A stretch of 64,000 nt of DNA from Thiomonas intermedia (GTDB lineage: Bacteria; Pseudomonadota; Gammaproteobacteria; Burkholderiales; Burkholderiaceae_C). Position numbers and translations under genes: made by a program. The stretch covers positions 1 through 64,000 of the forward strand of contig DZDA01000002.1 of the NCBI GenBank assembly GCA_022730375.1, written 5' to 3'. Of the stretch, positions 13,335-25,134 are shown piece after piece. Numbering within the stretch: position 1 is the stretch's first letter; every line of letters begins with the position of its first letter. The notes under the pieces are model-generated. The model was not told the origin of the DNA. It ran no database searches and worked only from the letters and a program-made list of their open reading frames with translations.

Positions 13335-14396
13335 ATGCCCCGCGTTCACGTTCTTCCCTCAGAGACCGACCTTCTTGCCGACCCCGACGAGAACCTGCTG
13401 AAGCTGTTGCGACGGCATCAGGTGCCGATTCGTTATTCCTGCAAGTCGGGGGAATGCGGTTCGTGCAAGTGCGTGCTCGAGTCGGGTCAGGTCAAGCTGA
13501 AAAAATACGACCCCAAGGCTCTGCCCGATGCGCAGCGGGACAGCGGCATCATTCTGGCCTGCCGTGCCGTTCTGAGCGAAGACATCACCATCCGGCTGAC
13601 CGATAGCGACGATCTGATCGTGCACCCCGAGCGCAAATTGTTGTGCCGCGTGGTGGCGCTGGAGCCGTTGACGCAGGATATTTTCGCGCTGCGACTGCAT
13701 ATCGAGTTCGCCGACATGGAGGGCATTCCCTTCACCTTTTCCGCTGGCCAGTATGCCCAGATCGTGGTCGAGGTGGACGGGCAGGAAATCGCGCGCGATT
13801 TCTCCATGGCCAGCACCCCGGTGGATGCGGAGTATGACGATCTGCTGGAGTTTCACATTCGCCGCACCCCGACCGGGGCGCTGAGCAGCCTGCTGGGTGG
13901 CGTGATTCGCCCTGGCGCGCAGCTGCTGGTGCGCGGGCCCATGGGAACGAGTTATTTCCGTCCCCGTCACCCGGGCCCGCTCTATGCCGTGGGCGGCGGC
14001 ACCGGCCTGGCGCCCATGCTCAGCGTGGCGCAGACCGCGCTCGACAACGGCAAGCTCGAACCCGTGGTGCTGTTTGCCGGATTTCGCAATCAGGCCGATG
14101 TGTACGGTCTGGAGCAGATGGAGCAGATGCGCCGCAGCTACCGCAACTTCAACTATCACCTGTCACTGGACGAGGCGCAACCGGGAGATCCGCCGCAGGC
14201 CGTGCATCGCCCGCTCGCAGCGCATCTGCTGGAACAGGTGGCCGAATTTGCCGGTTCCAAGGTCTATCTGGCCGGGCCGCCGGGCATGGTTGAGGCCATC
14301 AGCGCGTCACTGCTGGAACGTGGCCTGCCGGAGAACGATCTGCACGCCGACGCGTTCTATCCGCCCGTGACAGCAGAGCTTGCCCCTGACGCCTGA
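13335..14396 (+). CDS. 2Fe-2S/FAD/NAD(P) reductase (oxygenase-reductase-like)
   Basis: SCKSGECGSCKC ferredoxin motif, ARDFSMAST flavin motif, GGGTGLAPMLS NAD motif. Confidence 0.85.
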   Translation: MPRVHVLPSETDLLADPDENLLKLLRRHQVPIRYSCKSGECGSCKCVLESGQVKLKKYDPKALPDAQRDSGIILACRAVLSEDITIRLTDSDDLIVHPERKLLCRVVALEPLTQDIFALRLHIEFADMEGIPFTFSAGQYAQIVVEVDGQEIARDFSMASTPVDAEYDDLLEFHIRRTPTGALSSLLGGVIRPGAQLLVRGPMGTSYFRPRHPGPLYAVGGGTGLAPMLSVAQTALDNGKLEPVVLFAGFRNQADVYGLEQMEQMRRSYRNFNYHLSLDEAQPGDPPQAVHRPLAAHLLEQVAEFAGSKVYLAGPPGMVEAISASLLERGLPENDLHADAFYPPVTAELAPDA

Positions 14397-14448
14397 AGCG
14401 TGAGCGGCAAGTGCGCTGCGCGGACGTATTAAAATTGCTCCACAACTC

Positions 14449-14495
14449 TCAGGGAAACGCGGGGCCGTCCCAAGTTTTTTTGACCCCCAAGGGGG
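14449..14495 (-). repeat. Two-hairpin intergenic repeat, copy B (inverted, partly degraded)
   Basis: + strand TCAGGGAAAC-[GCGGGGCCGTCCCAA]-GTTTTTTTGA then CCCCCAAGGGGG; three arm positions pair only as G.U in a + strand RNA. Confidence 0.7.
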
Positions 14496-14622
14496 CGGGT
14501 CAGGTGCAGCCTGACTCTGGGGGCGCTGATTGAGCGCCACGCATTGACACATCGCGCCCGCCTTCGGGCACCTGCGGCACAGCGGACGACTTCCGGCTGA
14601 TACCGCCCTTTACCGGGTATCT

Positions 14623-15348
14623 ATGAACACGCAAGAGGCCAAGCGGGTACTCGAGACCGCGCTGATCTGTGCTTCCCAAGCCCTTTCCGTCGCTGAACTG
14701 CGGCGCTTGTTCGACGACACGATCGCCGCAGACACCGTGCGCGCGCTGCTCGACGAACTGCGCAGCGATTGGCAGGAGCGCGGCGTCGAGCTTGCGCAAC
14801 TGGCGCAAGGCTGGCGCTTTCAAAGCCGGGCGGAGATGCAGCCTTTTCTCGACCGGCTCTATCCCGAGAAGCCGCAAAAGTATTCGCGCGCCGTGCTGGA
14901 AACGCTGGCCATCATCGCCTATCGTCAACCTGTGACTCGGGGCGACATCGAAGAGATTCGCGGGGTAGTGGTCAATGCCCAGATCATCCGTCAGCTTGAA
15001 GACCGGGGCTGGGTGGAGGTGATCGGCCACCGCGAAGCGCCAGGCCGACCGGCCCTGCTGGCGACCACGGCGCAATTCCTCGACGATCTGGGACTGAAAA
15101 CCCTCGACGCCTTGCCGCTATTGGGCGAGCGCGGCGACATGCTGCCGAATTTCGACGGTCTGCAGCAGCGCCTGCCTGAAATCGAGAGTCTGGAAGCCCC
15201 GCAAGAAACCCCACCGCAAGAAGCGCCAGACCCTGCCGTAGCCGACGCTGAACCCGATGAACTCCATCCTCCGTCTGAAACGACCGAAGTCGTGCAGCCG
15301 GCCCCCATGCCCCGCAGTGCGCCCGAAGGTGCGCTGCCGAACGACTGA
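14623..15348 (+). CDS. scpB: Segregation and condensation protein B
   Basis: [29 protein letters not shown]...[30 protein letters not shown]; adjacent to rluB. Confidence 0.93.
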   Translation: MNTQEAKRVLETALICASQALSVAELRRLFDDTIAADTVRALLDELRSDWQERGVELAQLAQGWRFQSRAEMQPFLDRLYPEKPQKYSRAVLETLAIIAYRQPVTRGDIEEIRGVVVNAQIIRQLEDRGWVEVIGHREAPGRPALLATTAQFLDDLGLKTLDALPLLGERGDMLPNFDGLQQRLPEIESLEAPQETPPQEAPDPAVADAEPDELHPPSETTEVVQPAPMPRSAPEGALPND

Positions 15349-15366
15349 CCTTGAACGGACAGCACC

Positions 15367-17052
15367 ATGAGCTCTACCGACTCGTCTGACTCCCCTGAAT
15401 TCAACCCCGCGCCCGAGGCCGTGGAGGCCGCTGCGGATACGCCGCCAGCGCGCAAGACACGCGCCGCCCCTCGCCGCACGCCGCGCAAGACCGCGGCTGC
15501 AAGCACCGAAGAGGGCGCAGCGCCGGGGTCTGGCGAAGCTGTTGCGCCGCCCATTGTCGAAGTGGTGACTGCTTTGTCGGCTGAACCTGAAGCGCAAAGC
15601 GCGGAGAGTGCAGATTCCGGCGCGGCAGAAGCCGCAGAGGCGAGCCCGCAGGCCGAGCCGCAGCCGTCAATTGAGCCCAAGCGCCCGGCGCGTCCGCCAC
15701 GTTCACCGAAAACCCCGCGTAACCAGACCGAGCCGCAGGCGTCGCAGCCTGGGGCGACGACACCCGCCGCCGTCTCGGCCCCGCCTCTGGTCGGCGTACA
15801 GATTCAGGATGTGATTTCCGGCACTTACGATCAGGCGGCGGAAACCGCCGAGATCGTGCGCCGCGTACTGGCCCCGGCCGAAGATGCGCCCAAGTTGCAT
15901 AAGGTGCTGGCGCAAAGCGGTGTGGGTTCGCGCCGCGAGATGGAAGACCTCATCCTGGCCGGGCGGGTTTCGGTCAATGGCGAACCGGCGCATCTGGGAC
16001 AGCGCATCCTGCCGACCGACCAGATTCGCGTCAATGGCAAGATCATCAAGCGCCGCCTGCGCCCCGCCCAGGCCCGCGTGCTGGCTTATCACAAGCCGAC
16101 GGGTGAAGTGGTGTCGTTCAAAGACCCGGAAGGACGTCCCACGGTGTTTCAGCATCTGCCCAAGCTGCAAGGGGCCAAATGGACCGCAGTCGGGCGGCTG
16201 GACATCAACACCGAAGGCTTGTTGCTGTTTACCACCTCGGGCGACCTGGCCAACCGGCTGATGCACCCGAGCTACGGCGCCGAGCGCGAATACGCCGTGC
16301 GCGTGCTGGGCGAGCTTGACGCGGCGGCCCGCGACGAATTGCTCGAGGGCGTGCAGCTGGGCGATGGTCCGGCGCGTTTTCTCAGCCTCGAAGAGGCGGG
16401 CGGCGAGGGCGCCAATCGCTGGTGGCGCGTGGTCATCTCCGAGGGGCGCAACCGCGAAGTGCGTCGCATGTTCGAGGCGGTTGGATTGACGGTAAGCCGT
16501 CTCATCCGGGTGCGCTATGCCAGTGTGGTGCTGCCTGCGGGGCTGCGCCGCGGCGATTTTGTCGAGCTCGATAAATCGCTCGTGCAGGCGCTGCAAGGTC
16601 GCAGCGGCGAGGCGCCTTCAGGTGCGGGAGACCGCCCCGCGCGCCGCCCGAACGGGCAGAACCAGGGTGGGCGGCGCAACGACAGCCGCGGCAGTGGCCG
16701 CGGCGGGCGCGGCAAGGGACAGGGCGGCGACCAGCAGCAGCCCGGGCCGGACAGCTACGCCCGCACCACGGTCGAGGCGCTGTTCGGCAAGAGCCCGGTG
16801 GTGCGCAGCGGCGGCGGTTCCTGGGGCGGCGAAGGCAATTTCTCGACCGGCAACAAGCCCGGCGGACAATCGCGCCGCAAATCGGGCGGCAAGCAGGGCA
16901 GTTCGCAGCCCGATCCGATGAAAACCAGTTTCGGTTACATCCACAAAGACGCCGGGCCGCATCGCACGGGCGGCGGGGGCGGCCCCTCGGGGGGGCGCCG
17001 ACGCAGCGGCGGTGGAGGTAGCGGTGGCGGTGGCAATCGCGGCGGGCGCTGA
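15367..17052 (+). CDS. rluB: 23S rRNA pseudouridine synthase with long low-complexity termini
   Basis: S4-like [56 protein letters not shown]; Ala/Pro-rich N-terminus and Gly/Arg-rich C-terminus. Confidence 0.92.
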   Translation: MSSTDSSDSPEFNPAPEAVEAAADTPPARKTRAAPRRTPRKTAAASTEEGAAPGSGEAVAPPIVEVVTALSAEPEAQSAESADSGAAEAAEASPQAEPQPSIEPKRPARPPRSPKTPRNQTEPQASQPGATTPAAVSAPPLVGVQIQDVISGTYDQAAETAEIVRRVLAPAEDAPKLHKVLAQSGVGSRREMEDLILAGRVSVNGEPAHLGQRILPTDQIRVNGKIIKRRLRPAQARVLAYHKPTGEVVSFKDPEGRPTVFQHLPKLQGAKWTAVGRLDINTEGLLLFTTSGDLANRLMHPSYGAEREYAVRVLGELDAAARDELLEGVQLGDGPARFLSLEEAGGEGANRWWRVVISEGRNREVRRMFEAVGLTVSRLIRVRYASVVLPAGLRRGDFVELDKSLVQALQGRSGEAPSGAGDRPARRPNGQNQGGRRNDSRGSGRGGRGKGQGGDQQQPGPDSYARTTVEALFGKSPVVRSGGGSWGGEGNFSTGNKPGGQSRRKSGGKQGSSQPDPMKTSFGYIHKDAGPHRTGGGGGPSGGRRRSGGGGSGGGGNRGGR

Positions 17053-17130
17053 GCCCTGTGGGTGACCCTGCAGCACAAGTGCCGTGCTGTCTACAATGAT
17101 GAATTAACCCTTTGATTTCAGGAGCAAAGT

Positions 17131-17556
17131 ATGACCATTGAGCGCACGCTCTCCATCATCAAACCCGATGCCGTTGCGAAAAACGTGATCGGCCAGATCT
17201 ATGCCCGTTTCGAGTCGGCCGGTCTGAAAATCGTCGCTGCGCGCATGGCGCATCTGTCGCGCGCCGAGGCCGAAGCGTTCTATGCAGTGCACAAGGCCCG
17301 TCCGTTTTTCAAGGATCTGGTGGATTTCATGATCTCGGGCCCGGTGATGATTCAGGTGCTCGAAGGCGAAGGCGCCATTCTCAAGAACCGCGACCTGATG
17401 GGCGCAACCGACCCGAAAAAAGCCGCCCCTGGCTCCATCCGCGCCGACTTCGCCGACAGCATCGATGCCAATGCCGTGCATGGCTCCGACGCGGCGGAAA
17501 CCGCAGCGCAGGAGATCGCTTTCTTCTTTCCGGCGATGGCGATCTATTCCCGCTGA
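17131..17556 (+). CDS. ndk: Nucleoside diphosphate kinase
   Basis: [21 protein letters not shown]...[12 protein letters not shown]. Confidence 0.97.
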   Translation: MTIERTLSIIKPDAVAKNVIGQIYARFESAGLKIVAARMAHLSRAEAEAFYAVHKARPFFKDLVDFMISGPVMIQVLEGEGAILKNRDLMGATDPKKAAPGSIRADFADSIDANAVHGSDAAETAAQEIAFFFPAMAIYSR

Positions 17557-17622
17557 TCGTTTGCTGATCGTTTGCTGATTAGTCTGCCTATCCCCCGCCG
17601 ATTCCCCGCTGATGCCGCGCCC

Positions 17623-18762
17623 ATGTCTGGCGAACTGACCTCCACCAATCTTCTCCAGTTCGATCGCGACGGATTGGTGGAGTGGTTCGGGCGTCACGGT
17701 CATGCGGCGTTTCGCGCTCGACAGGTCTTTCGCTGGATGCACCAGAAGGGCGTGGCCGATTTCGAGGCCATGAGCGATCTGGCCAAGCCCTTGCGCCAAT
17801 TTTTGCGTGAGCGCGCGCATATCGCCGCGCTGCCTGTGCTCAGCGAACAGCGCTCGGCCGATGGCACGGTGAAATGGCTGTTCGATGTGGGGCAGGGCAA
17901 CGCCGTCGAGGCGGTGTTCATTCCAGAGGCGCAGCGCAACACGCTGTGCGTATCGTCTCAGGCCGGTTGTGCGGTGAACTGCAAGTTCTGCTCCACTGGG
18001 CATCAGGGCTTCAGCCGCAATCTGCAAACCTGGGAAATTCTTGCCCAGCTCTGGCACGCCGAGTTCACCATGAGGCGCGAGTTGGGTCTGCCAGAGGGCG
18101 AGCGCGCGATCTCGAACGTGGTGATGATGGGCATGGGCGAGCCGCTGCAAAACTACAGTGCGCTGGTTCCCGCGCTGCGCACCATGCTCGACGACGATGG
18201 TTACGGTCTGTCGCGTCGCCGTGTCACGGTGTCCACCTCGGGTGTGGTGCCCATGATCGACCGGCTGTCGCAGGATTGTCCGGTGGCGCTGGCTGTCTCG
18301 CTGCATGCGCCCGTTGATGCGCTGCGCGACGAACTGGTGCCGCTCAATCGCAAGTACCCGCTGCACGAACTGCTGGCGGCCTGCAAGCGCTATCTCGACT
18401 TCGCCCCGCGCGACTTCATCACCTTCGAATATTGCATGCTCGACGGCGTGAACGACACCCCGGCGCTGGCGCAGGATTTGGTGCGGCTGGTGCGGGCTGC
18501 GCAGGTCAACTGCAAGTTCAATCTGATTCCGTTCAACCCGTTTCCCCAGTCCGGGCTCAAGCGATCTTCCGCGGCGCGGGTCGCGGCGTTTGCCCAGGTG
18601 CTGCTCGATGCGGGTCTGGTCACCACGGTTCGCAAAACCCGCGGCGACGATATTGACGCCGCTTGTGGTCAACTGGCGGGCGAGGTGCAGGATCGCACCC
18701 GTCGCGTCATCCGCATGCAGCAGGCTGCTGCCGCGCCGACTGCGGCCCGCCAGGGTCATTGA
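17623..18762 (+). CDS. rlmN: 23S rRNA/tRNA (adenine-C2) methyltransferase
   Basis: [18 protein letters not shown] radical-SAM motif; [13 protein letters not shown]. Confidence 0.95.
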   Translation: MSGELTSTNLLQFDRDGLVEWFGRHGHAAFRARQVFRWMHQKGVADFEAMSDLAKPLRQFLRERAHIAALPVLSEQRSADGTVKWLFDVGQGNAVEAVFIPEAQRNTLCVSSQAGCAVNCKFCSTGHQGFSRNLQTWEILAQLWHAEFTMRRELGLPEGERAISNVVMMGMGEPLQNYSALVPALRTMLDDDGYGLSRRRVTVSTSGVVPMIDRLSQDCPVALAVSLHAPVDALRDELVPLNRKYPLHELLAACKRYLDFAPRDFITFEYCMLDGVNDTPALAQDLVRLVRAAQVNCKFNLIPFNPFPQSGLKRSSAARVAAFAQVLLDAGLVTTVRKTRGDDIDAACGQLAGEVQDRTRRVIRMQQAAAAPTAARQGH

Positions 18763-18776
18763 GGGAGACTTTGCCC

Positions 18777-19628
18777 ATGTTCTTGAATCTTTGCGTGCGG
18801 TCCCGCGTTTCGGTCTGGCGGATTGCCGTGCTCGGTTTGCTGATGGCGGGCGCCTCGCTGCTCGGCGGCTGCGCCACGCAGACGCAGCGCGCGGCAGAGA
18901 TGGGCTCGGGTGCGACTTTGAGCACCCAGCAGACCGATGTGCTCAAGCGTGTTCAGTTGCGTCTGGAGCTCGCCGAGGGTTACTACCAGCGCGGGCAGTT
19001 CACCGTGGCGCTTGAAGAGGTGAACAAGGCGCTGGCGGACAAATCTGATTTCGTGCCCGCCTACACCATGCGGGCGCTCATTTACACCGCGTTGAACGAC
19101 AGCGCCAAGGCCGACGCCAATTACCGCGAAGCGCTGCGGCTCTCACCTGACAATCCCGATGCGCTGCACAACTACGGCTGGTTCCTTTGTCAGCAGCGTC
19201 GTTACCCGGACTCGTTCGTTCAGTTCAACAAGGCCCTGGCCATCCAGAATTACCGTTATCCGGTGCGCACTTATCTGGCGCTGGGTGTGTGCCAATACCG
19301 CGCAGGAGATCTGGCTGCATCGGAAGGCACGCTCAAAAAGGGCTTCGCGCTCGATCCGGGCAATCCTGCGTTGTCCACCAATCTGGCTGTCGTGCTCGAC
19401 CGCATGGGCAAGCCCAAGGAGGCGCTGTTCTACATTGCCCGCGTCAACAGTGGTCAGTACGCCAGCGCCCAGTCGCTCTGGGTCGGCATTCTGATTGCTC
19501 GCAAGGCGGGCAATGCGATGGACGCTGCGCTATGGACCAATCAACTCGTACAGCGCTTTCCAGACTCGCGTGAAGCCATCGCCGCGCAGCAGGGGAAGTT
19601 TGATGATTCCGCCCTGCTGAACTACTGA
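18777..19628 (+). CDS. pilW: Type IV pilus biogenesis/stability lipoprotein PilW (TPR)
   Basis: Lipobox LLGGC, TPR repeats, position between rlmN and a RodZ-like gene. Confidence 0.85.
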   Translation: MFLNLCVRSRVSVWRIAVLGLLMAGASLLGGCATQTQRAAEMGSGATLSTQQTDVLKRVQLRLELAEGYYQRGQFTVALEEVNKALADKSDFVPAYTMRALIYTALNDSAKADANYREALRLSPDNPDALHNYGWFLCQQRRYPDSFVQFNKALAIQNYRYPVRTYLALGVCQYRAGDLAASEGTLKKGFALDPGNPALSTNLAVVLDRMGKPKEALFYIARVNSGQYASAQSLWVGILIARKAGNAMDAALWTNQLVQRFPDSREAIAAQQGKFDDSALLNY

Positions 19629-19634
19629 TCCCGT

Positions 19635-20549
19635 ATGACTGAACCCACTCCGGAGCTGATTGCCAGCCGTGCCAAGGCGGGGGCCGCCCTGCGCGAGGCA
19701 CGCATGGCTGCCGGGCGCAATGTCGAAGAGCTTGCCGCACAGCTCAAGGTGGCCCCTGCAAAGATCGCTGCGCTGGAGGCCGGTGACTGGTCTGCGCTGC
19801 CCGATGACACCTTCGGTCGCGCGCTGCTGCGGAGTTGCTGCAAGGCGCTGAAGATCGATGCGAAACCCCTGCTCGACCTGCTTCCGGGCGCCCCAGTGCT
19901 GCACAGCCCGATGCCGGAGGAGGAGGGCGCGGATCTGGCCGCACGCGTGCCAGAGCGTCCTTTGCCGCGCGCGGCGGGTGCTGCGCGTAAATCGCACGGT
20001 CTGCTTTGGTTGGCGGTGTTGATCGTTGCGCTGGCCGCCGTGGTGTTTTTCTGGCCCGCCTTGCGCGGTTTGACTGGGGGGCTGATGCCGAGCGCGGCGA
20101 AGCCTCAAGAGTCCGCGCAGGGCACGGTGGAAAGCGTGCTGCCCGCAGCTTCGCAGCCGACCTCGCATGCCGCGTCGCAACCTGCATCGCACCCAGCATA
20201 TGCCGGTTCGTCGCCGCTGGCCTTGCAGAGTACGCCCACCATGACGGCCTCGGCGCCTGTACAAGTTGTGTCGGCAGCCTCGGCTGCAACCAGCGCTGCT
20301 TCGGGCAATGTGCTGCAAATGGCGGCGAGCGCGCCGAGCTGGGTGCAAGTCACCGCCAGCAGCGGCAAAGTGATTTTTTCGCAACTCATGCAAGCCGGCG
20401 CGCCGCAAAGTGTTCAGGTGCCTATGGGAAGCACGCCGCTGGCCATCGTGGTGGGCAACGCGCCGCATACCACGGTGAGCTATGCAGGCAAGCCCGTCGA
20501 TCTCACACCGGATACGCGAGCGAACGTCGCGCGCTTCACCCTGAAATAA
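19635..20549 (+). CDS. RodZ-like HTH membrane protein (DUF4115 C-terminus)
   Basis: N-terminal [40 protein letters not shown], one TM segment, C-terminal [21 protein letters not shown]. Confidence 0.85.
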   Translation: MTEPTPELIASRAKAGAALREARMAAGRNVEELAAQLKVAPAKIAALEAGDWSALPDDTFGRALLRSCCKALKIDAKPLLDLLPGAPVLHSPMPEEEGADLAARVPERPLPRAAGAARKSHGLLWLAVLIVALAAVVFFWPALRGLTGGLMPSAAKPQESAQGTVESVLPAASQPTSHAASQPASHPAYAGSSPLALQSTPTMTASAPVQVVSAASAATSAASGNVLQMAASAPSWVQVTASSGKVIFSQLMQAGAPQSVQVPMGSTPLAIVVGNAPHTTVSYAGKPVDLTPDTRANVARFTLK

Positions 20550-20560
20550 ATCGGTCATTC

Positions 20561-21844
20561 ATGGAATTGCTCGACCCCCCCATTTCCGAAGCCGTGCCCG
20601 CCCGCCACCGCACGCGCCAGGCCCGCGTGGTCTGGGGCGATCACGTAGTGACCGTGGGCGGCGACGCGCCGGTGCGCGTGCAGTCCATGACCAATACCGA
20701 TACGGCCGACGCGATCAGCACGGCCATTCAGGTGAAGGAGCTTGCCGTGGCCGGCTCGGAGCTGGTGCGCATCACGGTGAATACGCCCGAGGCCGCGGCA
20801 GCCGTGCCTGCCATCCGCGAGCAGCTCGACCGCATGGGCATTTCAGTGCCTCTCATCGGCGACTTTCATTACAACGGCCATCGGCTGTTGAGCGACTTTC
20901 CCGATTGCGCCCGCGCGCTGTCCAAGTACCGCATCAACCCGGGCAATGTGGGCAAGGGCGACAAGAAAGACAAGCAGTTCGGCCAGATGATCGATATCGC
21001 CCAGCGCTACGACAAACCCGTGCGCATCGGGGTGAACTGGGGTAGTCTCGATCAGGAATTGCTCGCCAGCCTGATGGACGTCAATGCCGACCGCGCCCAG
21101 CCTTACGAGGCGCGGCAGATCATGGCGCAGGCGCTGGTGCTCTCGGCGCTGGAGTCGGCTCAGCGCGCTTGTGAATTGGGGATGGATCCGGCGCAGATCC
21201 TGCTGTCGTGCAAGGTTTCCAATGTGCAGGATCTCATCACGGTGTACCGCGCCCTGGCGGCGCGTTGCGACTATCCCCTGCATCTCGGCTTGACCGAGGC
21301 CGGCATGGGCACCAAAGGCGCCGTGGCCTCGACTGCGGCGCTGGCCGTGCTGCTGCAGGAGGGCATCGGCGACACCATCCGCGTGTCTCTCACGCCCGAG
21401 CCGAATGCGCCGCGTAGCCAGGAAGTGGTCGTGGCGCTGGAAATCCTGCAGGCACTGGGTCTGCGCGCCTTCACGCCCAGCGTCACCGCCTGCCCCGGCT
21501 GTGGCCGCACCACCAGCACCTTTTTCCAGGAACTGACCCAGAGCATCGACACGTTTCTGCGCGCGCAGATGCCCGTCTGGCGCACCCGCTACCCCGGCGT
21601 GGAGCAACTGCGCGTGGCCGTCATGGGCTGTATCGTCAATGGCCCGGGTGAAAGCAAGCACGCCGACATCGGCATCAGTCTGCCCGGTACCGGCGAGGCG
21701 CCGGCGGCGCCGGTGTTCATCGACGGCGAAAAGCGCATGACCCTGCGTGGCGAAAACATTGCCGCAGAGTTCCAGACCATCGTCGAGCAATACGTTCAAC
21801 AGCGCTACGGCGCGCCCCATCGCCATCCTGAACAGGCGGCTTGA
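20561..21844 (+). CDS. ispG: 4-hydroxy-3-methylbut-2-enyl diphosphate synthase
   Basis: [55 protein letters not shown]. Confidence 0.96.
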   Translation: MELLDPPISEAVPARHRTRQARVVWGDHVVTVGGDAPVRVQSMTNTDTADAISTAIQVKELAVAGSELVRITVNTPEAAAAVPAIREQLDRMGISVPLIGDFHYNGHRLLSDFPDCARALSKYRINPGNVGKGDKKDKQFGQMIDIAQRYDKPVRIGVNWGSLDQELLASLMDVNADRAQPYEARQIMAQALVLSALESAQRACELGMDPAQILLSCKVSNVQDLITVYRALAARCDYPLHLGLTEAGMGTKGAVASTAALAVLLQEGIGDTIRVSLTPEPNAPRSQEVVVALEILQALGLRAFTPSVTACPGCGRTTSTFFQELTQSIDTFLRAQMPVWRTRYPGVEQLRVAVMGCIVNGPGESKHADIGISLPGTGEAPAAPVFIDGEKRMTLRGENIAAEFQTIVEQYVQQRYGAPHRHPEQAA

Positions 21845-21849
21845 ATTCC

Positions 21850-23127
21850 ATGGCAGACAAACTCAGTGCCGTCAAAGGCATGAATGACATCGTGCCGCCC
21901 AAATCGGCGGCCTGGGAGTGGTTTGAAGAGCAGGTGCGCGCGCTCATGGGCAGCTACGGCTACCAGAATCTGCGCACGCCCATACTCGAATACACCCCGC
22001 TGTTCGTGCGCGGCATCGGCGAAGTGACCGACATCGTCGAGAAAGAGATGTACAGCTTCACCGACGCGCTCAACGGCGAACCGCTCACGCTGCGCCCCGA
22101 AGGCACGGCGGCCGTGGTGCGCGCGTGCATCGAACATTCGCTGCTGTATGACGGCGGCAAGCGGCTCTGGTACACCGGGCCGATGTTCCGCCACGAGCGG
22201 CCGCAACGCGGGCGCTATCGCCAGTTCCATCAGGTTGGCGCCGAGGCGCTGGGTTTTGCCGGGCCGGATGTGGATGTGGAGCTGATTCTGATGGCCCGTC
22301 AGCTCTGGGCGCGTCTGGGCTTGAGTGAACTGGTCACGCTCGAAATCAACTGTCTCGGTCAGGCCGACGAGCGGGCGCAGCACCGCGTGGCGCTCATCGT
22401 CTATCTTGAACAACACATCGATCAACTCGATGAAGATGCGCGGCGCCGCCTGCACAGCAATCCGCTGCGCGTGCTCGATACCAAGAATCCGGCCATGCAG
22501 GCGCTGGTGGAGGGGGCTCCCAAGCTCATCGACTACCTCGGCGAAGCGTCGTTGGCGCATTTCGAGGGGGTGCAGGCGTTGCTGCGCGCGGCGGGGCAGT
22601 CTTTCACCCTCAACCCGCGACTGGTGCGCGGGCTGGACTATTACAACCTCACGGTGTTCGAGTGGGTGACCGACCGGCTGGGCGCGCAGGCTACGGTCTG
22701 TGCGGGCGGACGCTACGACGGGCTGATCGAGCAGATCGGCGGCAAGCCCACGCCCGCCTGCGGTTGGGCGCTGGGCATGGAGCGGGTGCTCGAACTGCTG
22801 ATTGAAACGGGTCAGAATGCGCCGGTAAATGCACCCCATGCCTACGCCGTGCTGACGAGCCCCGAGTTGATGTCGCGTGTCATGCCCCTGTGCGAGTCTT
22901 TGCGTGCAGCCGGGGCACGGGTGCAACTGCATATGGGCGGCGGCAGCATGAAGTCGCAAATGAAAAAGGCCGACGCCAGCGGCGCCCGCTGGGCGCTGGT
23001 GTTCGGTGAGCAGGAATTGCAGTCCGGGCAGGTCGGCATCAAGGATCTGCGCGGCGCGCAGGACGCGCAGCAGCAGCGCATGCTCCCGCTGGAACCCCTG
23101 CAGACGCTGGTTTGCGCTCTGCTCTGA
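21850..23127 (+). CDS. hisS: Histidine--tRNA ligase
   Basis: [44 protein letters not shown]. Confidence 0.97.
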   Translation: MADKLSAVKGMNDIVPPKSAAWEWFEEQVRALMGSYGYQNLRTPILEYTPLFVRGIGEVTDIVEKEMYSFTDALNGEPLTLRPEGTAAVVRACIEHSLLYDGGKRLWYTGPMFRHERPQRGRYRQFHQVGAEALGFAGPDVDVELILMARQLWARLGLSELVTLEINCLGQADERAQHRVALIVYLEQHIDQLDEDARRRLHSNPLRVLDTKNPAMQALVEGAPKLIDYLGEASLAHFEGVQALLRAAGQSFTLNPRLVRGLDYYNLTVFEWVTDRLGAQATVCAGGRYDGLIEQIGGKPTPACGWALGMERVLELLIETGQNAPVNAPHAYAVLTSPELMSRVMPLCESLRAAGARVQLHMGGGSMKSQMKKADASGARWALVFGEQELQSGQVGIKDLRGAQDAQQQRMLPLEPLQTLVCALL

Positions 23128-23169
23128 ATGGCCAACCTAAAATAACCGCTTTTCGTCCCCCGTCGTCCC

Positions 23170-23808
23170 ATGAGCTACAACTTCGAAGAACAAGAACAGA
23201 TCGCCCAGATGCGTCATTTCTGGCAGCGTTGGGGCACCCAGATTTCCGCGGGTGTGCTGGCTGTCGCTGTGGGTTTTGCCGGCTATTACGGCTGGCAATG
23301 GTGGCAACGCAACGAAGGGACGAAGGCGGCGGCGGTGTTCGAGCAGGTGCAGGCCGCCCTCCAGAGCAATAGCCCCGACAAGATCGAACAGGCCTGGGCC
23401 GTCATGCAGAGCAAGGCTCCAGGCAGTGCTTATGCCGGCATGGCTGCGTTGGCCGTCGCCAAGTCCTTGCACGACGCAGGTAAAAACGAGCAGGCCATCG
23501 CCGCGCTCAAGTGGGCCTCCGAGCACGCGGCGGGAACGAGCGCGCGCGCAGTGGCCAGGCTGAATCTCTCGGCTTTGCAGATCGATGCCAAGCAATATGC
23601 CGAAGCGAGCAAAACCCTGGCTGACGTGCCCGAGCCGACTTTCGCGGCCCTGTTTGACATCCGCCGTGGCGATCTGGCCATGCTGCAAGGCCAGCGCGAC
23701 GCGGCCCGCAGCGCTTACGAAGCAGCACTCAAGGCATTGCCTGCAGATTCATCGGAGCGCGCGGCGGTGGAGCAAAAACTGCAGTCGGTCGGCGGAGGTG
23801 CGGCATGA
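23170..23808 (+). CDS. YfgM-family tetratricopeptide membrane protein
   Basis: MSYNFEEQEQIAQMRHFWQRWGTQISAGVLAVAVGFAGYYGWQWWQ; lies between hisS and bamB. Confidence 0.88.
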   Translation: MSYNFEEQEQIAQMRHFWQRWGTQISAGVLAVAVGFAGYYGWQWWQRNEGTKAAAVFEQVQAALQSNSPDKIEQAWAVMQSKAPGSAYAGMAALAVAKSLHDAGKNEQAIAALKWASEHAAGTSARAVARLNLSALQIDAKQYAEASKTLADVPEPTFAALFDIRRGDLAMLQGQRDAARSAYEAALKALPADSSERAAVEQKLQSVGGGAA

Positions 23809-24974
23809 GTGCAGCCCGTCAGAGTTCCCGCTTTGCGGCGCCACGCTTCGTTCGGCTGACGCGTCTGGCTTTGCCTCTATTGTTGGTCGCGGGCTTGGGC
23901 GCCTGCGCTTCGGGCTCCAAGCCGCCTGAGCCGATGCCACTGACCCCGGTGGTCAACATTCTGACCGTCAAGCAAGCCTGGACGCAGCAGATTGGCAAGG
24001 TGCCCGCGTGGTTCCAGACCGCAACGCTGCCGGACGCCGTCGTCGTGGCCTCGTCCGACGGGCAGGTCATGCGCCTGAACAGCGCCACAGGGCAGGTGAC
24101 CTGGTCGGCCAAGGTGACTGCGGGCATCAGCGCAGGGACGGGGAGCGACGGCGCCTTTACCGCCGTGGTCGACAAGAACAACGGCCTCGTGTCGATCGGC
24201 CCCAAGGGCCAGTTGCTGTGGCGCTATCAGTTACCGGCCACGGTGCTCACACCGCCTTCCGTGTTCGATGGTCGCATCATCGTTCAGGCGGCCGATCAGC
24301 GCGTGTTTGCCTTTGACGCGGCGACAGGCAAGCGTTTGTGGCAAGCCGACAGTCGCGCCGCTTCCCTGCTGGTGCAACAAGCCGGCGGCATCGTGGAGCG
24401 CAACGGCGTGGTGATGATCGGCACCGGCCTCGGTCGCATCGATGCCTACGATCTGGACAACGGTTTGCCGCGCTGGCAGGCCACCCTCGCACGCGCCCGG
24501 GGCGTGACCGAGGTCGAGCGCGTGGTGGGCATTACTGGCCAACCGACGCTGCTCGGCTCAGTGCTGTGCGCGCGCGCCTACCAATCCGCCGTGGGCTGCG
24601 TGGACGCCGATACCGGCCGCATGCTCTGGACGCGCAGCGCCAACGGCTACACCGCGCTGAGCATGAACGATCAGGAAGTCGTGGGAACGCAGGCGAACGG
24701 CGACGTGCAGGCGTATTCGGCCACCGATGGCGTGCCGAGCTGGACCAATGCACAGATGAAATGGCGCAAGCTGAGCGCGCCGCTATTGGTCGGTCGCACG
24801 GTGGCGGTGGGTGACTATCAGGGCTATATCAGCTTTCTCTCCGCCAAGGACGGCAGCATCGTCGGCCGCGCGGCGACCGACGGCAGCGCCATCCAGTCGG
24901 CGCCCGTAGTGGTGGGCAAGACCCTGGTGGCGGTCACGGCCAAGGGCGGGGTCTACGCCTTCGTGCCAGACTGA
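23805..24974 (+). CDS. bamB: Outer membrane assembly lipoprotein BamB
   Basis: Lipobox LGAC, PQQ-like beta-propeller repeats, gene order hisS-yfgM-bamB-der. Confidence 0.93.
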   Translation: MSAARQSSRFAAPRFVRLTRLALPLLLVAGLGACASGSKPPEPMPLTPVVNILTVKQAWTQQIGKVPAWFQTATLPDAVVVASSDGQVMRLNSATGQVTWSAKVTAGISAGTGSDGAFTAVVDKNNGLVSIGPKGQLLWRYQLPATVLTPPSVFDGRIIVQAADQRVFAFDAATGKRLWQADSRAASLLVQQAGGIVERNGVVMIGTGLGRIDAYDLDNGLPRWQATLARARGVTEVERVVGITGQPTLLGSVLCARAYQSAVGCVDADTGRMLWTRSANGYTALSMNDQEVVGTQANGDVQAYSATDGVPSWTNAQMKWRKLSAPLLVGRTVAVGDYQGYISFLSAKDGSIVGRAATDGSAIQSAPVVVGKTLVAVTAKGGVYAFVPD

Positions 24975-25134
24975 GAGGGTGTGAACAAATCCGCCATGTC
25001 CGCTCCTCGCGCCCAAACACCCCCGTTCGGCGTTGCAAATGCGCGCCGTGCCGACGGGCACGGCTGTGCTTTGCGCCTTGATCGGGGGCGTTTGGACGCG
25101 CTGCTCGGCCACGCCGAATTCATTCACACCCTCT
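24974..25134. repeat. MITE-like long imperfect palindrome with 12-bp perfect terminal inverted repeats
   Basis: AGAGGGTGTGAA (24974-24985) / TTCACACCCTCT (25123-25134); inner complementary blocks CGCGCCCAAACACCCCCG / CGGGGGCGTTTGGACGCG and GCCGTGCC / GGCACGGC. Confidence 0.85.

Noticed and set aside
16970-17050. G-rich tract resembling the repeat apex (GGGGGCGGCCCC)
   Set aside because: Lies inside the Gly-rich coding tail of rluB and lacks flanking complementary arms.
17104-18759. 551-aa minus-strand ORF
   Set aside because: Antisense to ndk and rlmN; shadow ORF.
20006-20560. N-terminal extension of ispG
   Set aside because: Overlaps the RodZ-like gene in another frame; conserved IspG sequence begins after 20561.
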